DNA of 64,000 bases, taken from the NCBI GenBank assembly GCA_021819825.1, contig JAKAEZ010000003.1:62001-126000 (forward strand). Reading direction: 5' to 3'. Below are positions 1-10,302 of this stretch, piece by piece. Below the pieces are notes generated by a model. That model saw only the letters and a program-made list of their open reading frames with translations. It did not search any database and was not told the origin of the DNA. Within the stretch, counting starts at the first letter, position 1; every line of letters starts with the position of its first letter. A program made the position numbers and the translations under genes. This stretch comes from Planctomycetota bacterium (GTDB lineage: Bacteria; Planctomycetota; Phycisphaerae; WQYP01).

Positions 1-665
1 CGCAGATAATCCCGATCAGAGATTTCGCGATGTAGTGCAGGCCACTGTCCGCTGGTGAGAGCGCCAATACATTCCTCAAGATTATGAAGCAGGGCGTTAT
101 TGACTTTTATTTTATCAACTGGGCTTCCAAGTTCACTCGCCAACGCGGTGGAAAACTCACGCAATGCCGGGTTTGCCGCCGCGGGATCGGCGTTGACATT
201 CATTCCAACGCCAACCACGGCCACCGCCCGCTGTCCCATTGTGATACTTTCGGACAGTACTCCGGCAATTTTTTTTCCGTTAAACAGCACGTCATTAGGC
301 CAACGCACATGCACATTGGTAAAAGCAATATCCTGTTTTGGACGACCGGGCAACCACGGGGAGGGAAACCATGGCCGCATAAGCAATCGGGTTATCGCCA
401 GGCCGGCTACCAAAGGAATATAGCAGTGCATATACTGCGGGACATCGGGGAACACCGCGCTTAAATAGATCCCGCCGTGGGGGCTGATCCATGCGCGACC
501 ATGCTGTCCTCGGCCCTGTGTCTGGCTTTCGGCAACAAAAAATTGCCGGGGAAATCCCAATGGCCGCTCGGAGAGTACCAACTGCTTGGCATGGGCCTTG
601 GCTATATCCTGTGTGGATTCCACGGTGCCCAGGTAAGTCACTTCACTGATGACGCGCCGGCTCAT
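1..665 (-). CDS. birA: biotin--[acetyl-CoA-carboxylase] ligase (BirA), C-terminus truncated by window edge
   Basis: Minus-strand translation from ATG at 665: MSRRVISEVTYLGTVESTQDIAKAHAKQ...ESQTQGRGQHGRAWISPHGGIYLSAVFP...VRWPNDVLFNGKKIAGVLSE; GRGQxGRxW and KWPND-like motifs of BirA/LplA. Overlaps the upstream gene stop (ATGA). Confidence 0.9.
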   Translation of the reverse strand, partial: MSRRVISEVTYLGTVESTQDIAKAHAKQLVLSERPLGFPRQFFVAESQTQGRGQHGRAWISPHGGIYLSAVFPDVPQYMHCYIPLVAGLAITRLLMRPWFPSPWLPGRPKQDIAFTNVHVRWPNDVLFNGKKIAGVLSESITMGQRAVAVVGVGMNVNADPAAANPALREFSTALASELGSPVDKIKVNNALLHNLEECIGALTSGQWPALHREISDRDYL

Positions 666-1456
666 TTTAAAATCCACTCTTGAAGCTGATTGCGGGCCTG
701 CTGGGCAGCTTGCGCCGGGTTTGTTAAATCACGGACGTCAACAATAATCGGCCCGGTAAAGTCCTGATCTTTCAAATTGTTCACTACTTCCCGGCTCTCA
801 GCTTGGCCGGAACCCAATGGTGTCATCTGAACATTTGAACCATTACGCAGGGCGTCGGTGCATGTCCATAGTGCTATCCGCCCGGCCAACATCTCGGCGG
901 CCTCTCGAGGTGAGCCGCCGGCGGCAACCACACGCGCTGAGTCCAAATTGGCCGCTAGAGATGGTGCATCCAAACTTGACAGGAGGTGCAGAAGCCATGG
1001 GCTTTGACCACAGGAAAGTGCCGCAACAACACCGGTACGATCCGCATGTTCCGCCAAGCGTCGAAATATTTCCGCGACATCGCCTGAGATATTCTGATCA
1101 TCCTTCGGTTCGCCTATATAAATGGATATGACAGATATTTGCAGGCGATGGGCTAATTCGCAAGCCGCTAGAGCGTCATCAAGCAGTTTCTGCGATGTTG
1201 CCGCGTCAAAGGCACCGGCCTTCCCCACGCCGACGCGCAAGGCCCCCATCACCAAACCGTGGGAAGCGAGAATTTGTTTAAAATGTCGTTGGGCTGTTTG
1301 ACCAAAGGTTTTGGCATGAATTTCCGGGTGGCCGATCCCAATGGCCAACCCGCCAAAGCCCCACTTCTGTGCGTGTTGCGCTGTGGTTCGCAAATCCATT
1401 CCCAGCGGCTCAACGGCTAACAGAGGTATCATGGGATTTACAGGCTGACGTTTCAT
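662..1456 (-). CDS. sugar phosphate isomerase/epimerase-like TIM-barrel protein
   Basis: 264-aa ORF; TIM-barrel xylose-isomerase-like pattern (GFGGLAIGIGHPEIHAKTFGQ..., HRLQISVISIYIGEP). Confidence 0.6.
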   Translation of the reverse strand: MKRQPVNPMIPLLAVEPLGMDLRTTAQHAQKWGFGGLAIGIGHPEIHAKTFGQTAQRHFKQILASHGLVMGALRVGVGKAGAFDAATSQKLLDDALAACELAHRLQISVISIYIGEPKDDQNISGDVAEIFRRLAEHADRTGVVAALSCGQSPWLLHLLSSLDAPSLAANLDSARVVAAGGSPREAAEMLAGRIALWTCTDALRNGSNVQMTPLGSGQAESREVVNNLKDQDFTGPIIVDVRDLTNPAQAAQQARNQLQEWILK

Positions 1457-1507
1457 GCTGATCCTTGTATTGGTCTCGCCACGGCAGTGCGGGGTGCTGC
1501 GTAAAGG

Positions 1508-2121
1508 TTATTCGCTGGCGGCTTTTTCTTTCTCTTTTTCATGGGCGGCCCACGCCAACTGCACTAAAATTCCCACACAGCAAATACCGATGATAATTGC
1601 CAGAAGATTAGTCGGTTGCTTGGCCACATTGGCCACAAAGGCGTTGCGTAAATTTGCCGTGCCGTAACGCATAATCAATCCGGTAGTGCCGATGACAATC
1701 ATTAACGCTCCTTCCAGCGTGCAAATGAGCACCGCACAGGCTTCAAATATATACAACCCCGCAACGCCTAATACAATCACTCCCAGAATGGCCGGCACCC
1801 AGCGGTAATCCGGAGGTTCCTTAAATACATGCCAAAGCGCCACCCCCGCAGCGCCACCGGCAACCGCTCCCAGAATAAATAGTGCAACGCGCATCATCGG
1901 CACCAGCAGCACCCCCAGCACCGTGCCTACCAGCGCCGCAACCGCTCCGGCGATCCAGGACCAATGCGCCAGAAACATCGCCAGGTACCATCCCAGCGCC
2001 GCGCAGTTGGCCATAATTAACGCCCGATAGCTCCGCCGGGCGGAACACAAAAAAGCCAGCCCCAGGATAAGAAGGGCAATATCCCATATCCACAGCAGTT
2101 TCGACCACGATTGAAGCATTG
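1508..2121 (-). CDS. multi-spanning integral membrane protein of unknown function
   Basis: ORF with several hydrophobic segments; ATG at 2121 preferred because the longer ORF overlaps the GH3 gene ending at 2172. Confidence 0.55.
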
Positions 2122-2171
2122 CCGCATAGCGGGCCGCAAAATGCTGTATCGTAATGGTCAACAGCACCCGA

Positions 2172-4715
2172 TTACTCCCTGATATGCACAGTGGCTGTCG
2201 AGGGTGTATACCGGCTCGAGGAACCAACCGCAAGTTGATACTTGCCGGAAGGAACTCGCCAGGCATTCCGACCGGAATCGAAATAGGCAAAATCTTTCCA
2301 ATCCAGTTGCAGATGGGCGGTTGCCGTCTGGCCTGCTTTAAGATTTACGCGTGCGAATGCCCGCAGGGTCTGAACACAGCGGTTCGCCCGGTCCTCCATG
2401 GGGCGCACATAAAGTTGCACCACTTCAGCTCCGGCCATTTTGCCGGTGTTGGTCACCGGCACGGCCACGTCTATTACGCGATTCTTGCCGGCACCCTTGG
2501 AAGTCACCGTTAAAGCCCCAAAAGAAAATGTGGTGTAAGAAAGCCCATCGCCAAAGCAGAAACGCGGTTGGATATGCCTTTTGTCAAACCAGCGATAGCC
2601 TACATAAATGCCTTCATTAAACAGCACTTGTCCATCATGGCCCGGAAAGTGGCCATACGCGGCATCATCCCGCCAATGTTTCGCAAAGCTGTCGGGCAAA
2701 CGACCGCTTGGATCAATTTTTCCAAATAAAATATCGGCCACGGCGGTGTTTCCGTTTTCTCCCGGGTACCAGGCGTCGACCAGGCCGGCGACACGGTGAA
2801 TCCACGGAGCCATACCCACCCCGGCCCCGGCGTTAAGTACCACGATGGTATGGGGGTTAATCCCCGCCGCTTCCCGCAGATACTGATCCTGCGGTGCCCA
2901 TAGGTGATAGGTATGATCCGCTCCTTCGTGTTCCATATTGGGGCCGTAACCCATACAAGCTATGACCACATCCGCGTGTTTGATGATTTTTTTCTGTGCG
3001 GCGGTCAACAGGTTATTGCCTTCCGGTAGATAACCAAACTCCATTTCCGCATTCCAGTGGGAACCAAAATATTCCACCCGCAGGCGGTAGGTTTTCCCCG
3101 CCGCAAGCGAAATACCCTTGAGTTTTTTGGTAAAGGCGTTTTGCCAGCGGCCGATTTTGATGATTCGTTTTCCATTAAGGTAGACACGGCACGGATCGGC
3201 AGCGGCGGCTTCAAATAGATAAGTGCCGCTGGTTTTGGCGGTAATGGTTCCAGTCCAGCGGACGGAAAAATGGCGATTGGGGGTTTCAACCGGGTAAAAT
3301 TGCCCCCAGTTAAAGGCAATGCGCTTATCGGTGCGGGTCATCACCGGCGTACCCGCCAAACGGTCGTTGTCGAAATATTCAGCCTTCAGGCCAGGCTTGC
3401 CCTGCGGCGTCTGATATTCACCCAAGCCCCAGAAGCGTGAAAGCTTTTTGTTGAACGGAATGCGAATGACTTTGATCGCTGATCCGGCGGCCGCATGACG
3501 AATGGCCGACAACATGCTTACCGGATTAATAATCGACGGGGCATAACCGCTGCCGCCGCCGGTCCAGATCGCCGGCGTGGCCATCGGGCCGATGACAGCG
3601 ATCGTATGAATTTGCGAACGATGCAGGGGAAGAATTCCGCCCTTGTTTTTCAATAACACCGTACCTTCGGCAGCCTCCTGAAAAGCCGTCGCCGCACTTT
3701 TCGGATTATTTAACGGAATGCTTTGATCTTCAACGCGCTTTTTCATAAAGCCCATGGCGATCATCATGCGCAGCAATCTTCGGACATGGGTGTTAATTTC
3801 ATGAACCGTGATCTGCTTGCTTTTTACCAGCGGCTTAATGGTCGCATAGTTGTAATAACGGTTATCCGGCATTTCCAAGTCCAATCCGGCGGCCATCGGG
3901 CCAACCGTATCATGTGTGGCACCCCAGTCGGACATCAGAAGGCCCTTAAAGCCCCATTGGTGACGTAGCACGTCGGTAAGCAGATAGCGGCTTGCGGTGC
4001 AATGATACCCGTTGAGTTGGTTATAAGCCGCCATAATGGTCCAGACATGCCCCTGTCGCACCGCCGCACGAAATGGCGGCAGATAGATTTCCTCCAAGGC
4101 CCGACGACTGACAATACAGTCAATCGTCATACGATTGGTTTCCTGCTCATTGGCGGCAAAATGTTTGGCACAGGCCGCCACGCCGACGGATTGCATCCCA
4201 CGAATCCACGGCGCAATAAGTTGCCCCGCCAAATACGGATCTTCCCCGACAAATTCAAAGTTACGTCCGTCTTGTGGTTCCCGCATCAGGTTGATGCCGG
4301 GGCCTAAGATGATATTAACTCCCCGCGCCAGCGCATCAGAGCCTAAAGCCCGGCCCACGCGCCCGGCCAGTTTTGGGTCCCAAGTTGCCGCCAAACACAC
4401 CGATGCCGGATACGCGGTAGATGGGCCGTATACGCGTACGCCTTGGGAGGCATCGCTCATATTTAAGCGGGGAATTCCCAGTTTGCGAACTTGACGCGTG
4501 CACATGCTGCCGTTGCCGGCCAAAAGATGAATTTTTTCTTTTAGGGTTAATTTGGCCAGCAGGGCGTCAGCCTGCGACTCTACCTGTGCTGGGGTCAGGC
4601 CGGTGCGAATATATTCACCCGCATCGGCTGCCCGGGAAAGACCCGTGCCCACAAGAGTTAATGCCGCCAACGCGCCAAAAGCCGTTGCGATCCGCATAAA
4701 AACCGTACGCATCAT
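2172..4715 (-). CDS. glycoside hydrolase family 3 beta-glucosidase with inserted PA14 domain, secreted
   Basis: 847 aa; signal peptide; GH3 motifs (KHFAANEQETNR, LLMSDWGATHD); PA14-like segment (GLKAEYFDND...VRWTGTITAKTSGTYLFEAAAADPCRVYLNGK); C-terminal Fn3-like domain. Confidence 0.9.
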   Translation of the reverse strand: MMRTVFMRIATAFGALAALTLVGTGLSRAADAGEYIRTGLTPAQVESQADALLAKLTLKEKIHLLAGNGSMCTRQVRKLGIPRLNMSDASQGVRVYGPSTAYPASVCLAATWDPKLAGRVGRALGSDALARGVNIILGPGINLMREPQDGRNFEFVGEDPYLAGQLIAPWIRGMQSVGVAACAKHFAANEQETNRMTIDCIVSRRALEEIYLPPFRAAVRQGHVWTIMAAYNQLNGYHCTASRYLLTDVLRHQWGFKGLLMSDWGATHDTVGPMAAGLDLEMPDNRYYNYATIKPLVKSKQITVHEINTHVRRLLRMMIAMGFMKKRVEDQSIPLNNPKSAATAFQEAAEGTVLLKNKGGILPLHRSQIHTIAVIGPMATPAIWTGGGSGYAPSIINPVSMLSAIRHAAAGSAIKVIRIPFNKKLSRFWGLGEYQTPQGKPGLKAEYFDNDRLAGTPVMTRTDKRIAFNWGQFYPVETPNRHFSVRWTGTITAKTSGTYLFEAAAADPCRVYLNGKRIIKIGRWQNAFTKKLKGISLAAGKTYRLRVEYFGSHWNAEMEFGYLPEGNNLLTAAQKKIIKHADVVIACMGYGPNMEHEGADHTYHLWAPQDQYLREAAGINPHTIVVLNAGAGVGMAPWIHRVAGLVDAWYPGENGNTAVADILFGKIDPSGRLPDSFAKHWRDDAAYGHFPGHDGQVLFNEGIYVGYRWFDKRHIQPRFCFGDGLSYTTFSFGALTVTSKGAGKNRVIDVAVPVTNTGKMAGAEVVQLYVRPMEDRANRCVQTLRAFARVNLKAGQTATAHLQLDWKDFAYFDSGRNAWRVPSGKYQLAVGSSSRYTPSTATVHIRE

Positions 4716-5168
4716 CCGTTTCTCCTAAGATAATTGGCGAAATAGCGCTCTCACTGCTGAGGTGGCGTCCTGAAGGGATTCATGCCGTTCAGGCATCCGC
4801 AGTTTCGCAGCGCTCCACCTTGTTTTGCGGTAGCATACTACAACAAAAGGTAATTTGCATCCACAGCCCACCGCATAAAAGCCCCTCCATAGTCAGACAA
4901 ACAAAAAAAATAAAAGAAAAACTGATGCTGGAATGCTGCAATCAACGAAAATATGTTTATACTATGTGCGCTTATCGGTCTTTAATGGACCGGTTCGCCC
5001 CGACTCTCGCGTACTGGGCGTTCCAGCGGCGGGGAACAAGGACGTTTCTGAATTGGCGGCATGGATTTGGCTGCGGCGTGAACGTGTTACAGCAATATCT
5101 TTTACCTGATTTATGCAAACCGGCGGGTGCCGCCGCGATTGGCTTTTTCATGGGCGGGGGGTGGTGTG

Positions 5169-6518
5169 ATGGCCGGGTTCCGTAATTTAATCAATTGGCC
5201 CACCCGCGTGACCTGGGCGAAGGGTGACCGCCATTCCGGACGGTCGCTGCCGGATATTTCCGCAATGCCGCCACCGGCGCGATTCACCGTGCAGCTAAGC
5301 CCCGTCTCGTTAACCTATGACCAACTCATGCTCGCTGTGTGCATGGCTCTCTTGGGCGTGGGCCTGCTGATGACCCAAAGCGCTGATGCCCGCATCGGCC
5401 ATTTGGTTCATGACTATTTATTCCACCTGGTTCTCAATGTCGAGGCTGTTCACGCCGCCCTGGCGATGATCTTACTGGTGTTTCTATGGCGTCTGGACTA
5501 TCGTCGGCTCATTGGCCGGAGCATGGCAAGCTCGGCACCCGCGATGCTGGTGGTGGTGAGTTTAATATGCCTGGCCCTGGTGCTGACGCGTCTGGGGACG
5601 GATATAAACGGAGCCAAACGCTGGCTGATGTTGCGCATTGGTTCTCATGCCTTGAGCTTTGAACCATCGGAACTCGCCAAATGGTCGCTGGTATTATTTA
5701 TCAGTGCCTATGCGGTACATCGCGGCGAGCAGATTCGTAATTTTTGGAAAGGCTTTGCTCCTCTCATGGTGGTGGTGGGGGCGACCAGTGCGTTGATCTT
5801 AAAAGAGGATTTCGGCACTGCCGCTCTGGTTGCCGGCATCGCTGTTCTACTGATGTTAATGGCCGGGTGTCGCTGGTGGCACATCGCCATGCTGCTGCCT
5901 CCGGCGCTGGTGGTGCTTTATTTTGCGGTTTGGCATGTGCCGTATCGCCGCGAACGCCTGCTGATTTTCATGCACCCGCACCTGGACCCCAAAGGCGCGG
6001 GGTACAACCCGATTCAATCGCTTTTATCCTTTGCCAGCGGCGGATTCTGGGGTCGCGGCCTGGGTGATGGCATTCAAAAAATGGGCTATCTGCCCGAGGA
6101 TAATACCGATTTTATTTTCAGTCTGATCGCCGAGGAACTTGGCTTTTTCGGCTGCATGATGGTGATTTTGTTGTATCTTACGCTGTTGTTTTCCGGTTGG
6201 CAGACAGGGCGGAGGGCACGGGATTTATTCGGTAAACTCATTGCATTCGGCTGCACGGCCATGATCGGCTTACAGGCGGCGATGAATATCGCGGTTGTGA
6301 CGGTTACCGTGCCCACCAAAGGCATAGCGCTACCGCTGATTTCATCTGGTGGAACTGGCTGGATTCTTACCGCGGGGGCCATCGGTCTGGTGATGAGCGT
6401 AGAGCGCGTGAATCGACTTGAAGCGGGGCCGCGCGGCGGTAATGAAAGCTCCGGTCGCCCTGCGCCTGTGGAACTTAACTTGGCGGAAAAGCAACCCGCC
6501 GGGGCTGGTGCGCTATGA
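5169..6518 (+). CDS. ftsW: SEDS-family peptidoglycan glycosyltransferase FtsW/RodA
   Basis: Polytopic; NGAKRWLMLRIGSHALSFEPSELAKW, EDFGTAALV, LPEDNTDFIFSLIAEELGFFG, LPLISSGGTGWI; ATG 5169 chosen within longer ORF 5127..6518. Confidence 0.92.
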   Translation: MAGFRNLINWPTRVTWAKGDRHSGRSLPDISAMPPPARFTVQLSPVSLTYDQLMLAVCMALLGVGLLMTQSADARIGHLVHDYLFHLVLNVEAVHAALAMILLVFLWRLDYRRLIGRSMASSAPAMLVVVSLICLALVLTRLGTDINGAKRWLMLRIGSHALSFEPSELAKWSLVLFISAYAVHRGEQIRNFWKGFAPLMVVVGATSALILKEDFGTAALVAGIAVLLMLMAGCRWWHIAMLLPPALVVLYFAVWHVPYRRERLLIFMHPHLDPKGAGYNPIQSLLSFASGGFWGRGLGDGIQKMGYLPEDNTDFIFSLIAEELGFFGCMMVILLYLTLLFSGWQTGRRARDLFGKLIAFGCTAMIGLQAAMNIAVVTVTVPTKGIALPLISSGGTGWILTAGAIGLVMSVERVNRLEAGPRGGNESSGRPAPVELNLAEKQPAGAGAL

Positions 6519-7768
6519 ATCTTTTGAATACTGGGGGCCATGCGGTAGTGCCCCTGCGAGATGGAGTATCGGCGGATCCTGGAATATCCGCACCACCTCG
6601 TAAAGACCTCATTGACGTAATTATGGCGGGCGGGGGTACTGGCGGGCATTTGTATCCGGGGTTGGCTGTGGCGCACCAATTAGACCAACTGCTTTCCTCC
6701 GCCGGCCGACAAGTCAAAATTATCTGGGCTGCCACGCCGCGCAAAATTGATCAGCGGCTGCTGGGTGCGGCCGCTGCGGATTATGTTCAGCAGGACGTTA
6801 AGCCGCTTTCCACCAATCCTGTGAAGTGGCCGGCGTTTTATATGGCTTGGCAAAAGTCGTGTCGGTACTGGCGGGAGTTTTTTGCTCAGCATCAGGTGGC
6901 CGTGGTGCTGGCATTAGGTGGGTATGCCGCGGGGCCGGCTTCTTACGAAGCGGCAAAACTAAATATCCCGGTGGGCTTGTTGAATCCCGATGCGCTGGCG
7001 GGGCGGGCCAGTAGATTTTTAATGCGGCGGGCGAATGTCATTTTTTCACAATGGCCCCTGGAACAATCCGCGGGGAAATATGCGAATCGCATACAGGTGG
7101 CGGGATGTCCCGTTCGGGCCTCGCTGGTGCGAATGAGTCGTGCCGTTGCGGCGGAAAAACTTGCTTTGGACCCGAATCGGAAAACGCTGGTCGTTACGGG
7201 CGCTTCGTTGGGAGCGCAAAGCATCAATCATGCTATCGCGATATTACTAAGTGATCCGGAAATACAACATCTCCTGAATGGCGCAGGCGATTCGCACTGG
7301 CAGATTTTGCATCTTACGGGTTTGGACCATGCGGCACAGTTGCAGGCTCTGGCGGGCCGCCGGCCACAGGTTCAATGGAAAATTATCGATTATTGTGATG
7401 ATATGGCCGCAGTTTGGTCCATGGCCGATTTGGCCATTGCGCGGGCGGGGGCCGGTACGTGCGCGGAATTATCATGTATGGGAGTGCCGGCAATTCTTAT
7501 GCCGTATCCGTTCCATAAAGATCATCATCAGCAGGCCAACGCTGAGAAACTCTGTGCCGCCGGTTCCGCGGTTCTCGTGCGCGATAGTAAAAATCCCGCG
7601 CACAATGCCGCCGAGCTTAAGCCGGTGCTCATGCGTTTACTTACTGAAACTGACCGTCTCGGGGAAATGGCGCTGGCGGCGCACAGCCAGGCCCGCCCCG
7701 ATGCCGCGGTCATAGTGGCCCGCTGGCTTATGCAGCAGATCCAATTAAAGACAGGAGATCAGCGGTGA
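6515..7768 (+). CDS. murG: UDP-N-acetylglucosamine--N-acetylmuramyl-(pentapeptide) pyrophosphoryl-undecaprenol N-acetylglucosamine transferase
   Basis: AGGGTGGHLYPGLAVA N-terminus; GASLGAQSINHAI; ARAGAGTCAELSCMGVPAILMPYPFHKDHHQQANA; 4-nt overlap with ftsW. Confidence 0.95.
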   Translation: MNLLNTGGHAVVPLRDGVSADPGISAPPRKDLIDVIMAGGGTGGHLYPGLAVAHQLDQLLSSAGRQVKIIWAATPRKIDQRLLGAAAADYVQQDVKPLSTNPVKWPAFYMAWQKSCRYWREFFAQHQVAVVLALGGYAAGPASYEAAKLNIPVGLLNPDALAGRASRFLMRRANVIFSQWPLEQSAGKYANRIQVAGCPVRASLVRMSRAVAAEKLALDPNRKTLVVTGASLGAQSINHAIAILLSDPEIQHLLNGAGDSHWQILHLTGLDHAAQLQALAGRRPQVQWKIIDYCDDMAAVWSMADLAIARAGAGTCAELSCMGVPAILMPYPFHKDHHQQANAEKLCAAGSAVLVRDSKNPAHNAAELKPVLMRLLTETDRLGEMALAAHSQARPDAAVIVARWLMQQIQLKTGDQR

Positions 7769-7847
7769 AATCGTCCGGGCAATACCCTGTTGGTCGCCGG
7801 CGGCAACGTACCGCTGTATCCATGCCAATAATAAAGGAGGCCGCCTC

Positions 7848-9344
7848 GTGGTGACATCAACCAAAAAGGATATCTCACAACCGGCGGTGGCCAAGCTGGA
7901 GGTCATTGATTTCAAACAGCCTCTCAAGATAAATGCGACGGAAAGGGCCGCTGGGTTTGCTATGCGGGATAATAAATTCTATCAAAAGCGTGTCCATTTT
8001 ATTGGAATCGGCGGCAGTGGGATGTGCGGCCTGGCGCAAATGCTGGCGCACATGGGAGCTGTTGTTTCCGGTTCTGACCGGGGGGAGTCTCCCGCAACGA
8101 AAAAACTGGAGAAAATGGGCGTCACGATTTCCTATCAGCAGACCGTTGCCAGCTTTCCCCATGACGCTCAATTTGTGGTGCATTCCGCTGCGGTAAAGGA
8201 CGATCATTCCGAATTGTCGCAAGCTCGGCATGCAGGCGTTAAGATTTTTAAATATGCCCAGATGCTCGGTGAAATCATGCGGTTAAAGCATGGCATCGCC
8301 ATCGCTGGTACACATGGCAAATCAACCACGACCTCTATGGTTGCCTATATTCTCTTACGGGCCGGTATTGACCCCTCGTACATTATTGGGGCCAGCTCCC
8401 GGCAACTGGGCGGCTCGGCCTATGGCGGATCAGGAGAATATTTTATTGCCGAAGCTTGCGAGTTTGACCGCAGTTTTTTAAATCTGCATCCGCGTCTTGC
8501 CGCCGTAACCAATGTGGAGCCGGACCACCTGGATTATTATCACGATATTCACGAGATCACCGAGGCCTTCGGGCAGTTTATGTCGCAGGTGGACTCCGAT
8601 GGCGTGGTTGTCACCAATGCGGATAATCCCTGGTGCCGGCAAGCTGCCGCGAAGGCTCATGCGCGCGTTGAGACCTACGGTCTGGCGGGCACCCCGACCT
8701 GGCTGGCGACAGACATCAAATCAGAAAATGGACGACTCTCCTATGATGTTTCGTATATGGGGCACCGGGTGGCGCGGCTGGCCTTGCGTATTCCGGGACG
8801 GCACAATATCGGTAATTCCCTGGTCGCTGCGGCAATGGCCCGGCATTGCCACGTGCCATGGGATGTCATCGCTTCATCCATTGAAGCATTTACGGGGGCT
8901 GATCGCCGCAGTGAGTTGCTGGGAAAGCTTCACGGCATCACGATCCTTGATGATTATGCCCACCACCCCACGGAAATCCGCACAACGCTGGCCGGCTTGC
9001 GGGAATTCTACCGGCCGCAGCGGCTGATTTGCGTCTTTCAGCCGCATCAGCACAGCCGGACCCGTAGCTTGCTGGAGGAATTTTCGCTCGGATTTTCCGA
9101 TGCGGATATGGTTATTGTCCCGGATATTTACATGGCGCGGGACACCGAAGCTGATATTAAAGCCGTCAGCGCGCAAAATTTAGTCGATCGCATTGTGGCC
9201 AATGGCCGATATGGTCGCTATATTCCTGCATTTCCGGAGGTTGTGGCCGCTCTTGAATTGGAATTAAAAGCGGGTGATCTTGTTGTATCCATGGGTGCTG
9301 GGCCGGTTTGGGAAATTACGCATGAATTGGTACGCCGACTTTGA
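7848..9344 (+). CDS. murC: UDP-N-acetylmuramate--L-alanine ligase
   Basis: FIGIGGSGMCGLAQML, GTHGKSTTTSM, DDYAHHPTEI; GTG start preceded by AAAGGAGG. Confidence 0.95.
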   Translation: MVTSTKKDISQPAVAKLEVIDFKQPLKINATERAAGFAMRDNKFYQKRVHFIGIGGSGMCGLAQMLAHMGAVVSGSDRGESPATKKLEKMGVTISYQQTVASFPHDAQFVVHSAAVKDDHSELSQARHAGVKIFKYAQMLGEIMRLKHGIAIAGTHGKSTTTSMVAYILLRAGIDPSYIIGASSRQLGGSAYGGSGEYFIAEACEFDRSFLNLHPRLAAVTNVEPDHLDYYHDIHEITEAFGQFMSQVDSDGVVVTNADNPWCRQAAAKAHARVETYGLAGTPTWLATDIKSENGRLSYDVSYMGHRVARLALRIPGRHNIGNSLVAAAMARHCHVPWDVIASSIEAFTGADRRSELLGKLHGITILDDYAHHPTEIRTTLAGLREFYRPQRLICVFQPHQHSRTRSLLEEFSLGFSDADMVIVPDIYMARDTEADIKAVSAQNLVDRIVANGRYGRYIPAFPEVVAALELELKAGDLVVSMGAGPVWEITHELVRRL

Positions 9345-10200
9345 AAATATCGTTCGCCTCAATGAACCTATGGCACCCAAGACATGGTTTCGTCTTGGAG
9401 GGCCTGCGCGCTACTTCATTGAGCCGCGCAGCCGCGATGAACTCTCGACGGTGGTCAAACGCCTGGCGGAGAATAATATTCCAATGTATCTGCTGGGCGG
9501 CGGGGCTAATTTGCTGGTACGCGACCAGGGGGTTGACGGTGCGGTGATTTCACTTTCACATAGCGCCTTTAGCCGGGTGGTTATTGATGATCGCATGGTA
9601 CGCGTGGGTGCCGGGAAGGACGTTTTAAAGCTGGTCTTGGAATTGGCGAAAACCGGGTTGGCGGGCTTGGAATGCCAGGCGGGTATTCCAGGTACGGTGG
9701 GCGGCGAAATTCGCATGAACGCCGGCGGCACGTTTGGTGATATTGGCTCAACCGTGGCGGAAGTGACGGTCATGGATTCTTTCGGGCAGGTATTTACCCG
9801 GCAGCGTGATGATCTGGTATTTTCATACCGCCGAAGCAATATCAATGCCAAAATTATCCTCGATGCGCTCTTTGAACTGACTCCGGAAAATCCCGATCGT
9901 CTGGCCCAACGAGTTAAAGAAATCTGGATGTACAAACGTAATACTCAGCCGCTGAAAGATAATAGCGCCGGTTGCATTTTCCGAAATCCTGACGGCCTGT
10001 CCGCCGGCAAACTTATTGATGAAGCGGGATTAAAAGGAAGTGTCGTCGGGGGGGCGGAAATCTCTCAGCATCATGCGAACTTTATTGTTGCGCGGCATGG
10101 AGCCTCAAGTGCCGATGTTCTTGCCCTGATGGAACTGGCACGCAAGACCGTGCGCGACAAAACCGGTATTGAACTGGAAAGTGAAGTGGTGATTTGGTAA
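9322..10200 (+). CDS. murB: UDP-N-acetylmuramate dehydrogenase
   Basis: TWFRLGGPARYF, LGGGANLLV, GIPGTVGGEIRMNAG, SAGCIFRNP; ATG 9322 overlaps end of murC. Confidence 0.95.
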   Translation: MNWYADFENIVRLNEPMAPKTWFRLGGPARYFIEPRSRDELSTVVKRLAENNIPMYLLGGGANLLVRDQGVDGAVISLSHSAFSRVVIDDRMVRVGAGKDVLKLVLELAKTGLAGLECQAGIPGTVGGEIRMNAGGTFGDIGSTVAEVTVMDSFGQVFTRQRDDLVFSYRRSNINAKIILDALFELTPENPDRLAQRVKEIWMYKRNTQPLKDNSAGCIFRNPDGLSAGKLIDEAGLKGSVVGGAEISQHHANFIVARHGASSADVLALMELARKTVRDKTGIELESEVVIW

Positions 10201-10302
10201 ACGTTTCAGGCTCCGATACGTATGGATTTGCTTCAGGGACGGTCGTTGCTTTGCCTGTGGAATCTCATGATCACCAGGTCCCGCTGAATTCTGGAGAACA
10301 CC